A DNA stretch of 64,000 bases from an uncultured Prevotella sp. (GCA_946415755.1 CAMKTS010000019.1:1-64000); one strand, 5' to 3'; shown: positions 1 to 8,346, numbered from the stretch's first letter. Numbers and translations: made by a program. Notes: generated by a model not told the origin, from the letters alone.

Positions 1-2
1 TT

Positions 3-272
3 ATGAGGATAAAGAAAGATTTTGTGCTGCGCGAAGTGTGCGGCGAGAACGTGATCATGGGCGAGAGCCTCAAGGCAATCGATTTCAGAAAGATTCTGAC
101 CTTGAATGAAAGTGCCGCATGGCTGTGGAAAGAAGCGAAGGCGCAGGGCGACTTCACCATAGAATCCCTGACCGAAAAGCTCTGTGAGGAATACGACGTC
201 ACAGCCGAAGAAGCCCGCTCCAGCGTGGCGGACATCCTCGAAAAGTGGGACAAAGAGGGAGTGATAGAATAA
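3..272 (+). CDS. PqqD-like RiPP recognition element protein
   Basis: This 89-residue protein has the layout of the PqqD family, a small winged-helix fold that holds the leader peptide of a ribosomally made peptide and presents it to a modifying enzyme. Visible family features are the segment LTLNESAAWLWK (about residues 33-44), the following acidic region, and the C-terminal pattern VADILEKWDKEGVIE. The partner genes (precursor, radical SAM enzyme or transporter) would lie upstream, outside the window. Only two bases precede the start, so an upstream RBS cannot be judged. A strong hairpin follows the stop. The family call is fairly safe; the substrate is unknown. Confidence 0.8.
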   Translation: MRIKKDFVLREVCGENVIMGESLKAIDFRKILTLNESAAWLWKEAKAQGDFTIESLTEKLCEEYDVTAEEARSSVADILEKWDKEGVIE

Positions 273-278
273 TAGGTA

Positions 279-305
279 GCCTCCCGCGTCAGGAAAGCGG
301 GAGGC
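279..305 (+). terminator. Hairpin after the PqqD-like gene
   Basis: GCCTCCCGC (279-287) pairs perfectly with GCGGGAGGC (297-305) around a 9-base loop, just after the stop codon at 270-272. No T-run follows, so this is a probable rather than classical intrinsic terminator. Confidence 0.5.
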
Positions 306-317
306 CATCTATGAAAC

Positions 318-599
318 TTACGCACAAGGTGTATAACTACTGCTGCTTCGCCTTGGCCTACGGCCGAGCCTGCTCACGCTCAGCAGAATGAGCAAGCTCT
401 TCTGCCCTCGCTTAATCGCAGCCTTAATGAATACACCTTCCATCCGTTGGCGGTAAACGCCCGTTGCATACAGCGGGTTCTTGCCGATATAGTAGCAGTT
501 TCCCTCAAAGCCGTCAATAACATCCAGATTGACAATCTCTGTAGTTCGCTGATTAGGGTTGTCAGTTTTGACTCTTTGTTTTTTATCATTTTTTGTTGA
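318..599 (-). pseudogene. Possible remnant of a gene, minus strand
   Basis: The minus strand has an open frame from about 599 to a stop at 318-320. It reads like real protein (for example TTEIVNLDVIDGFEGNCYYI and GKNPLYATGVYRQRMEGVF), but it has a stop just upstream and no good start codon before the middle. That pattern suggests the 3' end of a gene whose 5' part has been lost. I do not recognise the family. The last 30 or so residues become Arg/Ser-rich and may be non-native read-through into a small G+C-rich repeat (about 340-390). Confidence 0.3.
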
Positions 600-722
600 C
601 TATTGTGTCAACTGGATTCAGCGTAAGACATTTTTGCCTTTCCATTTAGATAGTGTACACGCAAACAGAGTATCCCTCTGTAGCCACATAGTGGCACTAG
701 TGGGAAAAATCGGGCAAAGGAA

Positions 723-748
723 ACGTGGGCTCAAAATTGAGCTGACGT
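723..748. repeat. ACGT-flanked palindrome, copy 1
   Basis: ACGT begins at 723 and ends at 748. Between them GCTCAA (729-734) and TTGAGC pair around AA. It belongs to the same design as the elements at 766-787 and 846-871. Confidence 0.55.
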
Positions 749-765
749 AAAACGGAATGAAACAA

Positions 766-787
766 GGGCTGAAAATTCAGCCCACGT
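766..787. repeat. ACGT-flanked palindrome, copy 2
   Basis: GGGCTGAA and TTCAGCCC pair around AA (766-783), followed by ACGTC. The right half, CAGCCCACGT, is the complement of the ACGTGGGCT left half of copy 1, so the two look like variants of one element in opposite orientation. Confidence 0.55.
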
Positions 788-845
788 CGGAAACGGCCCA
801 ATGTGCTGAAGGCGATAGGGGCATGGGGCAGGCATGGGAGAAAGT

Positions 846-871
846 ACGTCAGGGAAAAATTTCCCGCACGT
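846..871. repeat. ACGT-flanked palindrome, copy 3
   Basis: ACGT at 846-849 and at 868-871 enclose GGGAAA/TTTCCC (852-865). The core differs from copies 1 and 2, but the outer ACGT(C/G) ends and spacing are the same. Confidence 0.5.
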
Positions 872-954
872 CAGCCGTAAGGCGGGGAGGGAGTCAAAAA
901 AAGCAAAAACAGTAATTTTCCCGATGAAGTTTCGTGTTCTTCAAAAATATTTTG

Positions 955-962
955 TAACTTTG
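955..962 (+). promoter_or_regulatory. mazG promoter -7 box
   Basis: TAACTTTG fits the Bacteroidetes TAnnTTTG -7 element. Only 9 bases separate it from the ATG at 972, so the transcript would have almost no leader. Confidence 0.6.
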
Positions 963-971
963 CGCTTGGAA

Positions 972-1835
972 ATGGAACAGAGACATAACAGAGAAGAGAA
1001 AATGAAGGCCTTCGGGCGCATGCTTGACGTGCTGGACACGCTGCGCGAGAAATGCCCGTGGGACCGTAAGCAGACCAACGACAGCCTGCGGCCTAACACC
1101 ATCGAGGAGACCTACGAGCTGTGCGATGCGCTGGCCAAGGACGATGTGGACGACATCTGCAAAGAGCTGGGCGACGTGCTGCTGCATATAGCCTTCTACG
1201 CCAGGATAGGCGAGGAGAAAGGACAGTTTGACATGGCCGACGTGTGCAACCGGCTGGTTGACAAGCTCGTGTTCCGGCACCCGCACGTGTATCATCCCTC
1301 GCAGGTGGGACAGCCCAACCCCCGCCCGCTGCCCTACGGCGAGGAGCTGGGCAAGAGCGAATTCTCGGAAGTGGGCAACGTGGAGCAGGTGCTCGACAAC
1401 TGGGAGCAGATCAAGCAGCGCGAGAAAGACGGCAACAAGACGGTGCTCTCGGGCGTGCCCACCGCACTGCCGTCGCTCATCAAGGCATACCGCATACAGG
1501 ACAAGGCCCGCCACGTGGGATTCGACTGGGAGGAGCGCAGCGACGTATGGAAGAAGGTGAGGGAAGAGCTGGGCGAGCTGGAGGCAGAACTGCAGGCCGC
1601 TGATGCCGTGCGCGCCGAACAGGAACTGGGCGACTTCCTCTTCTCGGTGATCAATGCCGCACGGCTCTACAAGCTCAATCCGGACAACGCCCTGGAAAGC
1701 ACCAACCGCAAGTTCATCAGCCGCTTCAACTACATAGAGCAGCAGGCCGCCAGGCAGGGCAGGGCACTCACGGAGATGACCCTGGAGGAGATGGACGCGC
1801 TGTGGGAGGAGGCGAAAAGACAAAATGGCAAGTAA
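972..1835 (+). CDS. mazG: Nucleoside triphosphate pyrophosphohydrolase MazG
   Basis: MazG hydrolyses (d)NTPs to NMP and pyrophosphate in the cytoplasm, a house-cleaning activity linked to starvation signalling. Both MazG repeats are visible: the first carries CPWDRKQT and the metal-binding EETYELCDA and ELGDVLLHI, the second EELGELEAEL and ELGDFLFSVINAARL. The length of 287 residues is normal. An upstream extension to 834 is open, but it crosses a palindromic repeat and the promoter box and has no family similarity. The family N-terminus (an HNREEK-like start) supports 972; the ATG at 1002 is the alternative. A lipoprotein gene follows 25 bases later. Confidence 0.92.
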   Translation: MEQRHNREEKMKAFGRMLDVLDTLREKCPWDRKQTNDSLRPNTIEETYELCDALAKDDVDDICKELGDVLLHIAFYARIGEEKGQFDMADVCNRLVDKLVFRHPHVYHPSQVGQPNPRPLPYGEELGKSEFSEVGNVEQVLDNWEQIKQREKDGNKTVLSGVPTALPSLIKAYRIQDKARHVGFDWEERSDVWKKVREELGELEAELQAADAVRAEQELGDFLFSVINAARLYKLNPDNALESTNRKFISRFNYIEQQAARQGRALTEMTLEEMDALWEEAKRQNGK

Positions 1836-1860
1836 ACAACAACAATCATAAGAAAACAGG

Positions 1861-2529
1861 ATGAAGAAACTATGTGTGATGACAATCGTGGCTGCTGCCA
1901 TGCTGATGATGGGCAGCTGCGGAAACAAGAGCCAACAGGTGCCCTTTGACAGCGGCGACTCGCTGGACCTGGCTAATGTAGACCCCACCGTCTACGGCGT
2001 ATGCGGTGAGGGAACGGCAATGAATACGCTGCAGCTGATTACCGACACTGGCGACACGCTGACACTCGACATCTCGCAGGCGCAAGAGAACAAACAGGTG
2101 TTTGGAGGTCTGCAGACGGGCGACCGCATGGCCGTGGTGCCCAACGACAAGAAGACGGCTGCCTCAATAGTAGTGAATCAGGCCACGCTGCTCGGCAACT
2201 GGGTGATGCCTAACCCCATCGACGGCAGCGACGAGGTGGGTATCCGCATCAAGGAGGGCGGTATCGCAGAGAGCATCGACCAGAGCAGTATCGTCTATAA
2301 GACCTGGCGACTGATCAACGGCCAGCTGGAAATCGTACTCGTGAGAGAGGGAGGAAGCGAAGAAGAGGAAACATACGTCTACGACCTCGTACTGCTGGGA
2401 GCCGACTCGCTGGTGTATAAGGACGCAGAAGACACGTTCGAGTACAGCCGACAGAAACCCAAGCACCGCGACGGCAAGGAGATGGAAGTGCAGCTGGAAG
2501 AGGCCTCAATGGACGACTTCAAGATGTAA
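1861..2529 (+). CDS. Lipocalin-like outer-membrane lipoprotein
   Basis: The 222-residue product has a lipoprotein signal peptide with lipobox MGSC (Cys20), so it should be lipidated and face the periplasm or outer membrane. Residues about 115-195 resemble the lipocalin-like domains common in Prevotella lipoproteins: LLGNWVMPNPIDGSDEVGI opens the domain, followed by short beta-strand-like segments. The region before it (about 30-110) holds a second beta-rich part. It lies between mazG and rnz in the same direction, with gaps of 25 and 9 bases, so the three may share a transcript. The ligand is unknown. Confidence 0.7.
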   Translation: MKKLCVMTIVAAAMLMMGSCGNKSQQVPFDSGDSLDLANVDPTVYGVCGEGTAMNTLQLITDTGDTLTLDISQAQENKQVFGGLQTGDRMAVVPNDKKTAASIVVNQATLLGNWVMPNPIDGSDEVGIRIKEGGIAESIDQSSIVYKTWRLINGQLEIVLVREGGSEEEETYVYDLVLLGADSLVYKDAEDTFEYSRQKPKHRDGKEMEVQLEEASMDDFKM

Positions 2530-2538
2530 GCCCTCGCC

Positions 2539-3453
2539 GTGGAACCGTTCAGAGTCCATATACTGGGATGCGGCAGCGCACTGCCCACACCGCGCCACCT
2601 CGCCTCGGCACAGGTGGTGGAGGTGAGGGGAAAGCTGTTTCTCGTTGACTGCGGAGAAGGCACGCAGATGCAGCTGCGAAGGTCGCACATCCGGTTCACC
2701 AAGATCGGGGCCGTATTCATCAGTCATCTGCACGGCGACCACTGCTTCGGACTGATAGGGATGATCAGCACCTTCGGACTGCTGGGGCGCACGGCTCCGC
2801 TGGCCGTGTATGCCCCCAAGGAGATGGAACCGCTGCTGCAGCTACAGTTGGAGATGTTCTGCCAGCATACGGATTTCGAGGTCGTGTTCCATGCCGTCGA
2901 TACCACGCGCCAGCAGGTGGTATACGAAGACCGCTCGCTGACGGTAGAGACGGTACCCCTGGAGCATCGCGTACCTTGCTGCGGATACTTGTTCAGGGAG
3001 AAACCCCAGCTGCCGCACATACGCCGTGACATGTTCGACTTCTACGACATCCCTATCAGCCAGATAGGAAATATCAAGGCAGGAGCCGACTGGACGGCAC
3101 CCGACGGAACGGTGGTTCCCAACAACAGGCTGGTAGAGGCTGCCGACCTGCCACGAAGCTACGCTTACTGCAGCGACACGCGCTACATCCCACAGCTGCA
3201 TGAGCGGATAAAAGGGGTGACGACCCTCTACCACGAGAGCACCTATGCCGACGACAATGAGACGAGAGCCGTGAAATACCATCACTCCACGGCACGGCAG
3301 GCAGCAATAGTGGCGAGAGATGCCGGTGCCCGACAGCTCATTCTGGGCCATTACTCGTCAAGATACGAAGACGAGCAAGTGCTGCTCAGAGAGGCGCAGG
3401 AGGTATTCGGAAATGCCCTTTTGAGCGAGGAACAGGCTGTATTTGACGTCTGA
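2539..3453 (+). CDS. rnz: Ribonuclease Z
   Basis: RNase Z is the metallo-beta-lactamase-fold endonuclease that trims tRNA 3' trailers. The zinc-binding HLHGDH (residues 63-68), the early LVDCGEGTQMQL, the later YCSDTRY, and LYHESTYADD with the distal LILGHYSSRY are all present in family order. The length of 304 residues is typical of the short form. Translation must begin at GTG 2539, because no ATG precedes the conserved MEPFRVHILGCGSALPTPRH start. The gap after the lipoprotein gene is only 9 bases, which suggests coupled expression. Confidence 0.93.
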   Translation: MEPFRVHILGCGSALPTPRHLASAQVVEVRGKLFLVDCGEGTQMQLRRSHIRFTKIGAVFISHLHGDHCFGLIGMISTFGLLGRTAPLAVYAPKEMEPLLQLQLEMFCQHTDFEVVFHAVDTTRQQVVYEDRSLTVETVPLEHRVPCCGYLFREKPQLPHIRRDMFDFYDIPISQIGNIKAGADWTAPDGTVVPNNRLVEAADLPRSYAYCSDTRYIPQLHERIKGVTTLYHESTYADDNETRAVKYHHSTARQAAIVARDAGARQLILGHYSSRYEDEQVLLREAQEVFGNALLSEEQAVFDV

Positions 3454-3475
3454 AAGGCATTTTTTTACCAAAAAG

Positions 3476-3507
3476 TTTGGAAGTTTCAAGGATTATTCGT
3501 AAATTTG
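3476..3507 (+). promoter_or_regulatory. Promoter of the 3530 gene
   Basis: TTTG (3476-3479) and TAAATTTG (3500-3507) are separated by 20 bases, a full Bacteroidetes -33/-7 pair. It should drive the group from 3530 onward. Confidence 0.65.
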
Positions 3508-3529
3508 CAGAAATTATATACATTTGCTT

Positions 3530-3844
3530 ATGACGAAACGATTACTTATATATGCTACAGCACTGATGCTCCTGTTGGTTGTACCGACCGTATTGCGGGC
3601 AGCACAATTGGAGCGGCCTGCCATTGAGCAGGCTGGCGAAGAGGATGCCACCATCATCATCAGAGAGCGGACAGTCCTGGTAAACGGTGCCCAGGGACAG
3701 ACGATGGAAATCGTGTCGCTCACAGGGCGGCGCGTCATGACGGTCAAGATAGAAAGTCCGGCACAACGCATAGAACTTAATATACCCAAAGGTTGTTACA
3801 TATTGAAGATAGGAAAGATAGTAAGAAAGGTTTCTATCCAGTAA
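3530..3844 (+). CDS. Small exported protein with a sorting-domain-like end
   Basis: About 104 residues. A hydrophobic signal segment (LLIYATALMLLLVVPTVLRA) is followed by a region whose second half resembles the type A C-terminal sorting domain used by the type IX secretion system: an xxSLTGRRVMTVKI turn, then IPKGCYILKIGKIVRKVSI. There is little room for another domain, so it may be a bare beta-sandwich of that type rather than a secreted enzyme. ATG 3530 is preferred over TTG 3524. Its 3' end overlaps the next gene by 52 bases in another frame. Confidence 0.55.
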   Translation: MTKRLLIYATALMLLLVVPTVLRAAQLERPAIEQAGEEDATIIIRERTVLVNGAQGQTMEIVSLTGRRVMTVKIESPAQRIELNIPKGCYILKIGKIVRKVSIQ

Positions 3845-5385
3845 TACCCCTCTTGCTGTCGGCGGTGCTCCTGCTCACTCAATGCAGCGACTGGAAGACA
3901 CTGCGCAACAAAGACATCACGATGGAGGCGTTTTCTGATATGAAGACGCCTGCATTCGTCTTTGACCACCAGGCTATCGCACAGCAGCTCAACGCAATGG
4001 CCGAAGCAGAGAAGCCACAGACGGAGGCCGACCGCCGACTGAACGACTACTACAAGGGTGGGGGAGCTGCCGTATGGATTGATGCTGCCGGAGCCGACTA
4101 CAGAGCCGACTCGCTGATGGCCTGGCTGCAGCAGGTTGGCGACATCGGCATGACTCCACGCGCCTTCTGCACAGCAGAGATACAGCGCGACCTGCAGCGG
4201 CTGCGACAGCTGGACTTCGACGAAGGGAAAAACAGCATCAACCGCGTGGCAGCACGACTGGAGTACCACCTGTCGAAAGCCTGTCTGCGCTACTGCTACG
4301 GACAGCGCTTCGGATTCGTCAATCCACATCGCGTATTCAACCATCTGGACGTAGAGAAACAGGATACCGCAAGGCGCTTCGTGAAATACAGAGGACTCTT
4401 CGACCAGGATATGGAACTGCCCGGCGAAGACTATGCGAAAAACGTGATCTACAAAGTGGCGCACCACACCATTGCCGACTACCTGCGCGAGATACAGCCC
4501 CAAGGTACGCTCTACACGACACTGAAAGACATGCTGCCCACAGCAGCATCCGACGAGCAGCGCAGGCGTATCATCTGTAATATGGAGCGGTGCCGCTGGC
4601 GACTGCACAAACCCATCAACGAAGACGAGAAGCGCATCGTGGTGAACATACCCTCCTATCAGCTCTATGCCTATGGCGACGACTCGGTGCTGCACATGCG
4701 AGTGGTGTGCGGAGCACTGAAGACAAAGACGCCACAGCTGACCAGCGACATAGAATGGATGGAGGTGAACCCACAATGGGTAATTCCCATGAGCATCATG
4801 GAGAACGACGTGGCCAGGCATGCCGGCGACTCGGCCTACTTCGCACGCAACCACTACGACATCTACGAGCGGGCTACCAACAGGCAGATGGAAGTGGGAG
4901 AGGTGACCAGGCAGATGCTGCTCAGTGGCAAGTACAGGGTGGCACAGCGCAGCGGCTCGCACAACTCGCTGGGGCGTATCGTGTTCCGATTCAAGAACAA
5001 GTATTCCGTATTCCTGCACTACACGTCAAACCCCAGCGCCTTCCAGCGGGAGTCGAGGGCCATCTCGCACGGATGCGTGCGCGTGGCAAAACCCTTCGAA
5101 CTGGCACACTTCGTGCTGGACAACCCCGACGAGTGGCTGCTGGAGCGCATACGCATAGCCATGGAACTCAAGCCAGAGACGGAACGAGGCAAGAACTATG
5201 TGGCAACACATGACGAGGAGGAGAGGAAGAAACTCATCGGCTACGTGCCCGTGAAGCCTCGCGTACCTCTTTATATTATATATTACACGATGTGGCCCAA
5301 TCACGAGGGAACGCTACAGGAGTGGCCCGACGTGTATGGCTACGATAACGTGCTGTGGACGAATCTTCAACCAATGATGCGATGA
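3793..5385 (+). CDS. L,D-transpeptidase (YcbB-like) lipoprotein
   Basis: The 530-residue protein is a murein L,D-transpeptidase of the YcbB/LdtD type, forming 3-3 peptidoglycan crosslinks in the periplasm. The N-terminus has a basic stretch, then IPLLLSAVLLLTQC, a lipobox. A peptidoglycan-binding-like helical region precedes the YkuD domain, which begins near VVNIPSYQLYAY. The catalytic motif SHGCVRV has Cys428. The best start is TTG 3793, as no ATG gives a signal peptide; this puts it 52 bases inside the preceding gene. The stop overlaps the sigma-factor start as ATGA, tying wall remodelling to that regulator. Confidence 0.85.
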   Translation: MLHIEDRKDSKKGFYPVIPLLLSAVLLLTQCSDWKTLRNKDITMEAFSDMKTPAFVFDHQAIAQQLNAMAEAEKPQTEADRRLNDYYKGGGAAVWIDAAGADYRADSLMAWLQQVGDIGMTPRAFCTAEIQRDLQRLRQLDFDEGKNSINRVAARLEYHLSKACLRYCYGQRFGFVNPHRVFNHLDVEKQDTARRFVKYRGLFDQDMELPGEDYAKNVIYKVAHHTIADYLREIQPQGTLYTTLKDMLPTAASDEQRRRIICNMERCRWRLHKPINEDEKRIVVNIPSYQLYAYGDDSVLHMRVVCGALKTKTPQLTSDIEWMEVNPQWVIPMSIMENDVARHAGDSAYFARNHYDIYERATNRQMEVGEVTRQMLLSGKYRVAQRSGSHNSLGRIVFRFKNKYSVFLHYTSNPSAFQRESRAISHGCVRVAKPFELAHFVLDNPDEWLLERIRIAMELKPETERGKNYVATHDEEERKKLIGYVPVKPRVPLYIIYYTMWPNHEGTLQEWPDVYGYDNVLWTNLQPMMR

Positions 5386-5933
5386 CGAAAGACGAAGAAC
5401 TGCTGCTCATGGAGCAATTGTCCGACCCTGCCACGCAGCGCAAGGCTTTCGAACGGCTGGTGAAGACCTTCAGCGAACCACTCTACTGGCAGGTGCGCCG
5501 CATCGTGCTGTCGCATGAAGATGCCGACGACGTGATGCAGAACGTGATGATCAAGGCATGGACGAAGCTGGACAGCTTCCAGAAGGAGGCGCGCATCTCC
5601 ACCTGGCTCTACCGCATCGCCATCAACGAGAGCCTGGACTTCATGCGGCGCAAGAAGACCAGACAGATGGTCAGCACCGACGAGGGCGAGATCAGCGTGG
5701 CACGACAGCTGATGGCCGACGAATACTTCGACGGCGACGAGACGGCGGCACTCCTGCAGGAAGCCATCGCACAGCTGCCTGACGTGCAGCGGACGGTATT
5801 CAACCTGCGCTACTTCGACGACATGAAGTACAGCGACATCAGTCAGATGCTACAGACTACAGAGGGTGCCCTGAAAGCCTCGTACCATCTGGCCGTGAAG
5901 AAAATATCGGAATATTTTCACCGTCACGATTAA
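5382..5933 (+). CDS. ECF-type RNA polymerase sigma factor
   Basis: The 183-residue product has sigma region 2 (KAFERLVKTFSEPLYWQVRR, then EDADDVMQNVMIKAW and the STWLYRIAINESLDFMRR core) and region 4 (AIAQLPDVQRTVFNLRYFDD with YSDISQMLQTTEGALK). The ATG at 5382 overlaps the stop of the L,D-transpeptidase gene (ATGA), so the two are translationally coupled. The next gene encodes a small single-pass membrane protein and the one after a Spy-like periplasmic protein. This suggests an envelope-stress module, though the target promoters are not known. Confidence 0.9.
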   Translation: MTKDEELLLMEQLSDPATQRKAFERLVKTFSEPLYWQVRRIVLSHEDADDVMQNVMIKAWTKLDSFQKEARISTWLYRIAINESLDFMRRKKTRQMVSTDEGEISVARQLMADEYFDGDETAALLQEAIAQLPDVQRTVFNLRYFDDMKYSDISQMLQTTEGALKASYHLAVKKISEYFHRHD

Positions 5934-5979
5934 ACCTTACGGAAAGAGAAACGTCAAAAGAATGTGAAACGAGATAAGA

Positions 5980-6312
5980 ATGATGAACGAAGAAGGATAT
6001 ATCAGAGAGCAGGTGGGAACGGGAAATCCCTTCCGCGTTCCTGACAACTATTTCGAGCAATTCGCAGAGCGAGTGATGCAGCAGTTGCCGGAACGGCAGA
6101 AGAAGAGCCGTCTGGTGGCACTGCGCCCCTGGCTGCTGGCTGCAGCCTGTCTGGTGGCGGTGGTAGTGATGAGCCTCACCGTACTGTTCAACCAGCAGCC
6201 CGCAGAAGGGCAGATGGCCGCCAATAACGAGACGGCTACCTACATGGACGAGGCTGCCGACTATGCCATGCTGGACAATACAGAAATCTATGCCTGTCTG
6301 GCCGACTATTGA
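5980..6312 (+). CDS. Small membrane protein, possible anti-sigma factor
   Basis: The product has 110 residues: an N-terminal soluble part containing NPFRVPDNYFEQFAERVMQQ, one transmembrane helix (about residues 48-70, LRPWLLAAACLVAVVVMSLT), and a short acidic extracytoplasmic tail. Proteins of this shape regularly follow ECF sigma genes in Bacteroidales and are assumed to hold the sigma factor at the membrane. No zinc-binding anti-sigma motif is visible, so the role rests on position and topology. Confidence 0.55.
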   Translation: MMNEEGYIREQVGTGNPFRVPDNYFEQFAERVMQQLPERQKKSRLVALRPWLLAAACLVAVVVMSLTVLFNQQPAEGQMAANNETATYMDEAADYAMLDNTEIYACLADY

Positions 6313-6359
6313 ATCATCATTAGCACCAGACTATTGAACAATCATAGCTGACGAAGGAA

Positions 6360-6833
6360 ATGAAGACAATGAAGAAGTTTTATCTGCTGATAGCAGTAAT
6401 GACGCTGGCACTAACTGCCAGCGCACAGGAGAACAGGAAGTTCTCGCCAGAGCAGTTTGAGGCAGACCTGGAGGCATTCATCACAAAGGAGGCCGCACTG
6501 ACACAGCAGGAGAGTGCCAAGTTCTTCCCTCTGCTGAGGGAGATGCATGAGAAACAGCGCGTGCTCTTTGGGCGCATCCATCAGGCCGGAAAGATCACGC
6601 CTGCCGACGAGGCGGCGGCAGCAGCCAGCATCAAGGAATGCGACCAGTTGAATGTAGAGCTGAAGGAGATAGAGCGGAAGTACCACCAGAAGATGATGAA
6701 GGAGGTGCCGGCAGTAAAGGTGTTCCACGCCATCAAGGCCGAGAACCGCTTCCACCGCAGAATGATGAAAGGCTGGATGAAGAACGGCAAGCCCAAAGGC
6801 CCTAAAGGACAGCCGAAGGACAGACGTCGCTGA
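6360..6833 (+). CDS. Spy/CpxP-like periplasmic protein
   Basis: The 157-residue protein has a cleavable signal peptide (cut near ASAQ, residue 23) and a mature part that is almost all charged helix, with FITKEAALTQQESAKFFPLL and LNVELKEIERKYHQKMMKEV. This matches the long-helix architecture of Spy/CpxP-type periplasmic chaperones and stress sensors. The C-terminus is very basic (GKPKGPKGQPKDRRR). It closes the sigma-factor group. Its end overlaps the convergent nth gene by 32 bases. ATG 6369 is an alternative start. Confidence 0.6.
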   Translation: MKTMKKFYLLIAVMTLALTASAQENRKFSPEQFEADLEAFITKEAALTQQESAKFFPLLREMHEKQRVLFGRIHQAGKITPADEAAAAASIKECDQLNVELKEIERKYHQKMMKEVPAVKVFHAIKAENRFHRRMMKGWMKNGKPKGPKGQPKDRRR

Positions 6834-7437
6834 AAGGACAACGCTCGCAATGCGGCTTGCGCGACGTACAGACGTAGCGGCCGTGCAGCAGAAGCCAATG
6901 ATGTGCCCGTGGAATATCTTCCGCGGGTATGTTTTTTACCAGCTGACGTTCCACCTTATAAGGCGTGTCGGCTTTCTCCGTCACCAGCCCCAGGCGGTGG
7001 CTCACCCGGAACACGTGGGTGTCGACGGCCATCGTAGACTTCCCGAAAGCTACGCTCTGCACCACGTTGGCTGTCTTGCGACCGACACCGGGAAGGTCTA
7101 ACAGCTGGTTCATGTCAGAAGGTATCTCACCCTGGTATCTCTCCACCACCATCCGCGACATCTTCACCAAGTGATCGGCCTTCGAGTTGGGGTATGACAC
7201 ACTCTTGATATACTCCAGCACCTCGTCGGCCTCTACTGCGGCCATCGACTGCGCATCTGGAAAACGCCTGAACAGCTCGGGCGTCACCTGATTGATGCGC
7301 TTGTCAGTACACTGGGCACTCAGGATGACGGCAACCAGCAACTGGAAGACGTTGCCATACTCCAGCTCGGTCTCTACCTCAGGCATCTCCTGACGGAAGT
7401 ACACCAATATCCGCTCGTATCGTTCTCTTCTTGTCAT
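6802..7437 (-). CDS. nth: Endonuclease III
   Basis: This base-excision-repair glycosylase/AP lyase removes oxidised pyrimidines. The 211-residue protein has the helix-hairpin-helix LPGVGRKTANVV with the catalytic lysine, the catalytic aspartate in VDTHVFRV, and a C-terminal 4Fe-4S cluster motif C-x6-C-x2-C-x5-C (CTSRKPHCERCPFSDVC). The length is typical. It follows prmA by 9 bases on the same strand and probably shares its promoter. It converges with the Spy-like gene. Confidence 0.95.
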   Translation of the reverse strand: MTRRERYERILVYFRQEMPEVETELEYGNVFQLLVAVILSAQCTDKRINQVTPELFRRFPDAQSMAAVEADEVLEYIKSVSYPNSKADHLVKMSRMVVERYQGEIPSDMNQLLDLPGVGRKTANVVQSVAFGKSTMAVDTHVFRVSHRLGLVTEKADTPYKVERQLVKNIPAEDIPRAHHWLLLHGRYVCTSRKPHCERCPFSDVCPSAVL

Positions 7438-7446
7438 AGCTGCTGT

Positions 7447-8346
7447 TTAAATACGTTTCAGAACAAGACAGGCCCACTCGCCGTCCAGACTCTTCTTCGA
7501 CAGCATCAGACCCAAGGTCTGTGCCTTGCTCTCAAGCAGGCTGCAGTCGCTGTCGTAGAAACCGCTGAGAATGAGGGTCGCTCCCGACTCCATCACGCTG
7601 ACGAAACGCTCCATGTCCTGCAGCAGGATGTTGCGGTTGATGTTGGCCATCACCAGGCTGAAACGCTGGTTAACGGTAGCGAGGAGCGAAGCATCTCCGC
7701 AGTACACGGTAAGGCGACTGTCGACACCGTTGATGACGGCATTGTGGCGCGTGTTGTCGGCACTCCATTCGTCAATGTCGTAGGTACAGGCATCGGTAGC
7801 ACCCAGCCGCAGGGCACAGATGGACAGGATGCCGGTACCGCTGCCACAGTCGAGAACGTGCTGGCCGCTGAGAGACATCTGCAGCAGATGGCCGCAAATC
7901 ATGCGCGTGGTCTCGTGGGTGCCCGTGCCGAAAGCCTGGTGGGCATCGATCTCGATGGATAGTACGGTAGGACGGGAGAGTAGGGAACTGTCTGCCAGAT
8001 GGCGGCCGTCGTGAATCACCAGCGTGTCAATAGAACTGTCGTGATGTGCTGCCTTTCTACTCTCGATGATGATGGGGTCGAAGCCCTGCTGCTCCCATTC
8101 CTCGTTCCAGTCACGGTAGTCGGCCTCACGTATCTGGTAGCTGACACTGGTTGCTTCGAGGGGGAAAGCAGTAAGCAGGCTGTCAAGAGCCGACTGGTCG
8201 AAGAGTGGTTGCTGAACGTAGGCTTTCAGTCCTTGGGGCGTTTCCTCGAACGACTCGAAGCCTGCCTCGCCAGACAAGGCTGCCAGCAAGTCGCGGGCAT
8301 CCTGAGTGCAGGGAGTAATGGTAAAATCTGCTTCGTAGTATTTCAT
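7447..8346 (-). CDS. prmA: Ribosomal protein L11 methyltransferase
   Basis: PrmA trimethylates ribosomal protein L11. The 299-residue protein has the family's N-terminal substrate-recognition part (EWEQQGFDPIII region) and a class I SAM-binding fold. The latter is seen in AFGTGTHETTRM, VLDCGSGTGILSICALRLGA (SAM motif I), TYDIDEWSADNTRHN and the MANINRNIL catalytic-loop motif. The Bacteroidales form starts with MKYYEADFTI-like sequence, as here. It is the first gene of a prmA-nth pair, with a -7 box 19 bases upstream. Confidence 0.92.
   Translation of the reverse strand: MKYYEADFTITPCTQDARDLLAALSGEAGFESFEETPQGLKAYVQQPLFDQSALDSLLTAFPLEATSVSYQIREADYRDWNEEWEQQGFDPIIIESRKAAHHDSSIDTLVIHDGRHLADSSLLSRPTVLSIEIDAHQAFGTGTHETTRMICGHLLQMSLSGQHVLDCGSGTGILSICALRLGATDACTYDIDEWSADNTRHNAVINGVDSRLTVYCGDASLLATVNQRFSLVMANINRNILLQDMERFVSVMESGATLILSGFYDSDCSLLESKAQTLGLMLSKKSLDGEWACLVLKRI

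Larger units (their letters stand above)
600..954. other. Gene-free interval with palindromic elements
   Basis: No convincing coding region is visible here on either strand. The open frames that cross it lack start signals and family features. What it does hold is three ACGT-flanked palindromes (listed separately) and, at its right end, the mazG promoter. Confidence 0.6.

Noticed and set aside
559..750. 63-codon plus-strand frame in the early gap
   Set aside because: Sequence has no natural features and runs into a palindrome element.
894..1988. Long open frame antisense to mazG
   Set aside because: The mirrored frame is open only because of mazG codon bias. Its sequence is rich in Leu, His and Val without motifs, and mazG is certain.
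3796..5019. 407-codon frame antisense to the L,D-transpeptidase
   Set aside because: It has no start signal and no family features; the plus-strand gene has an intact catalytic motif.
4590..5213. Second plus-strand frame inside the L,D-transpeptidase gene
   Set aside because: Composition (Gln/Arg/His-rich) is that of a frame-shifted shadow.
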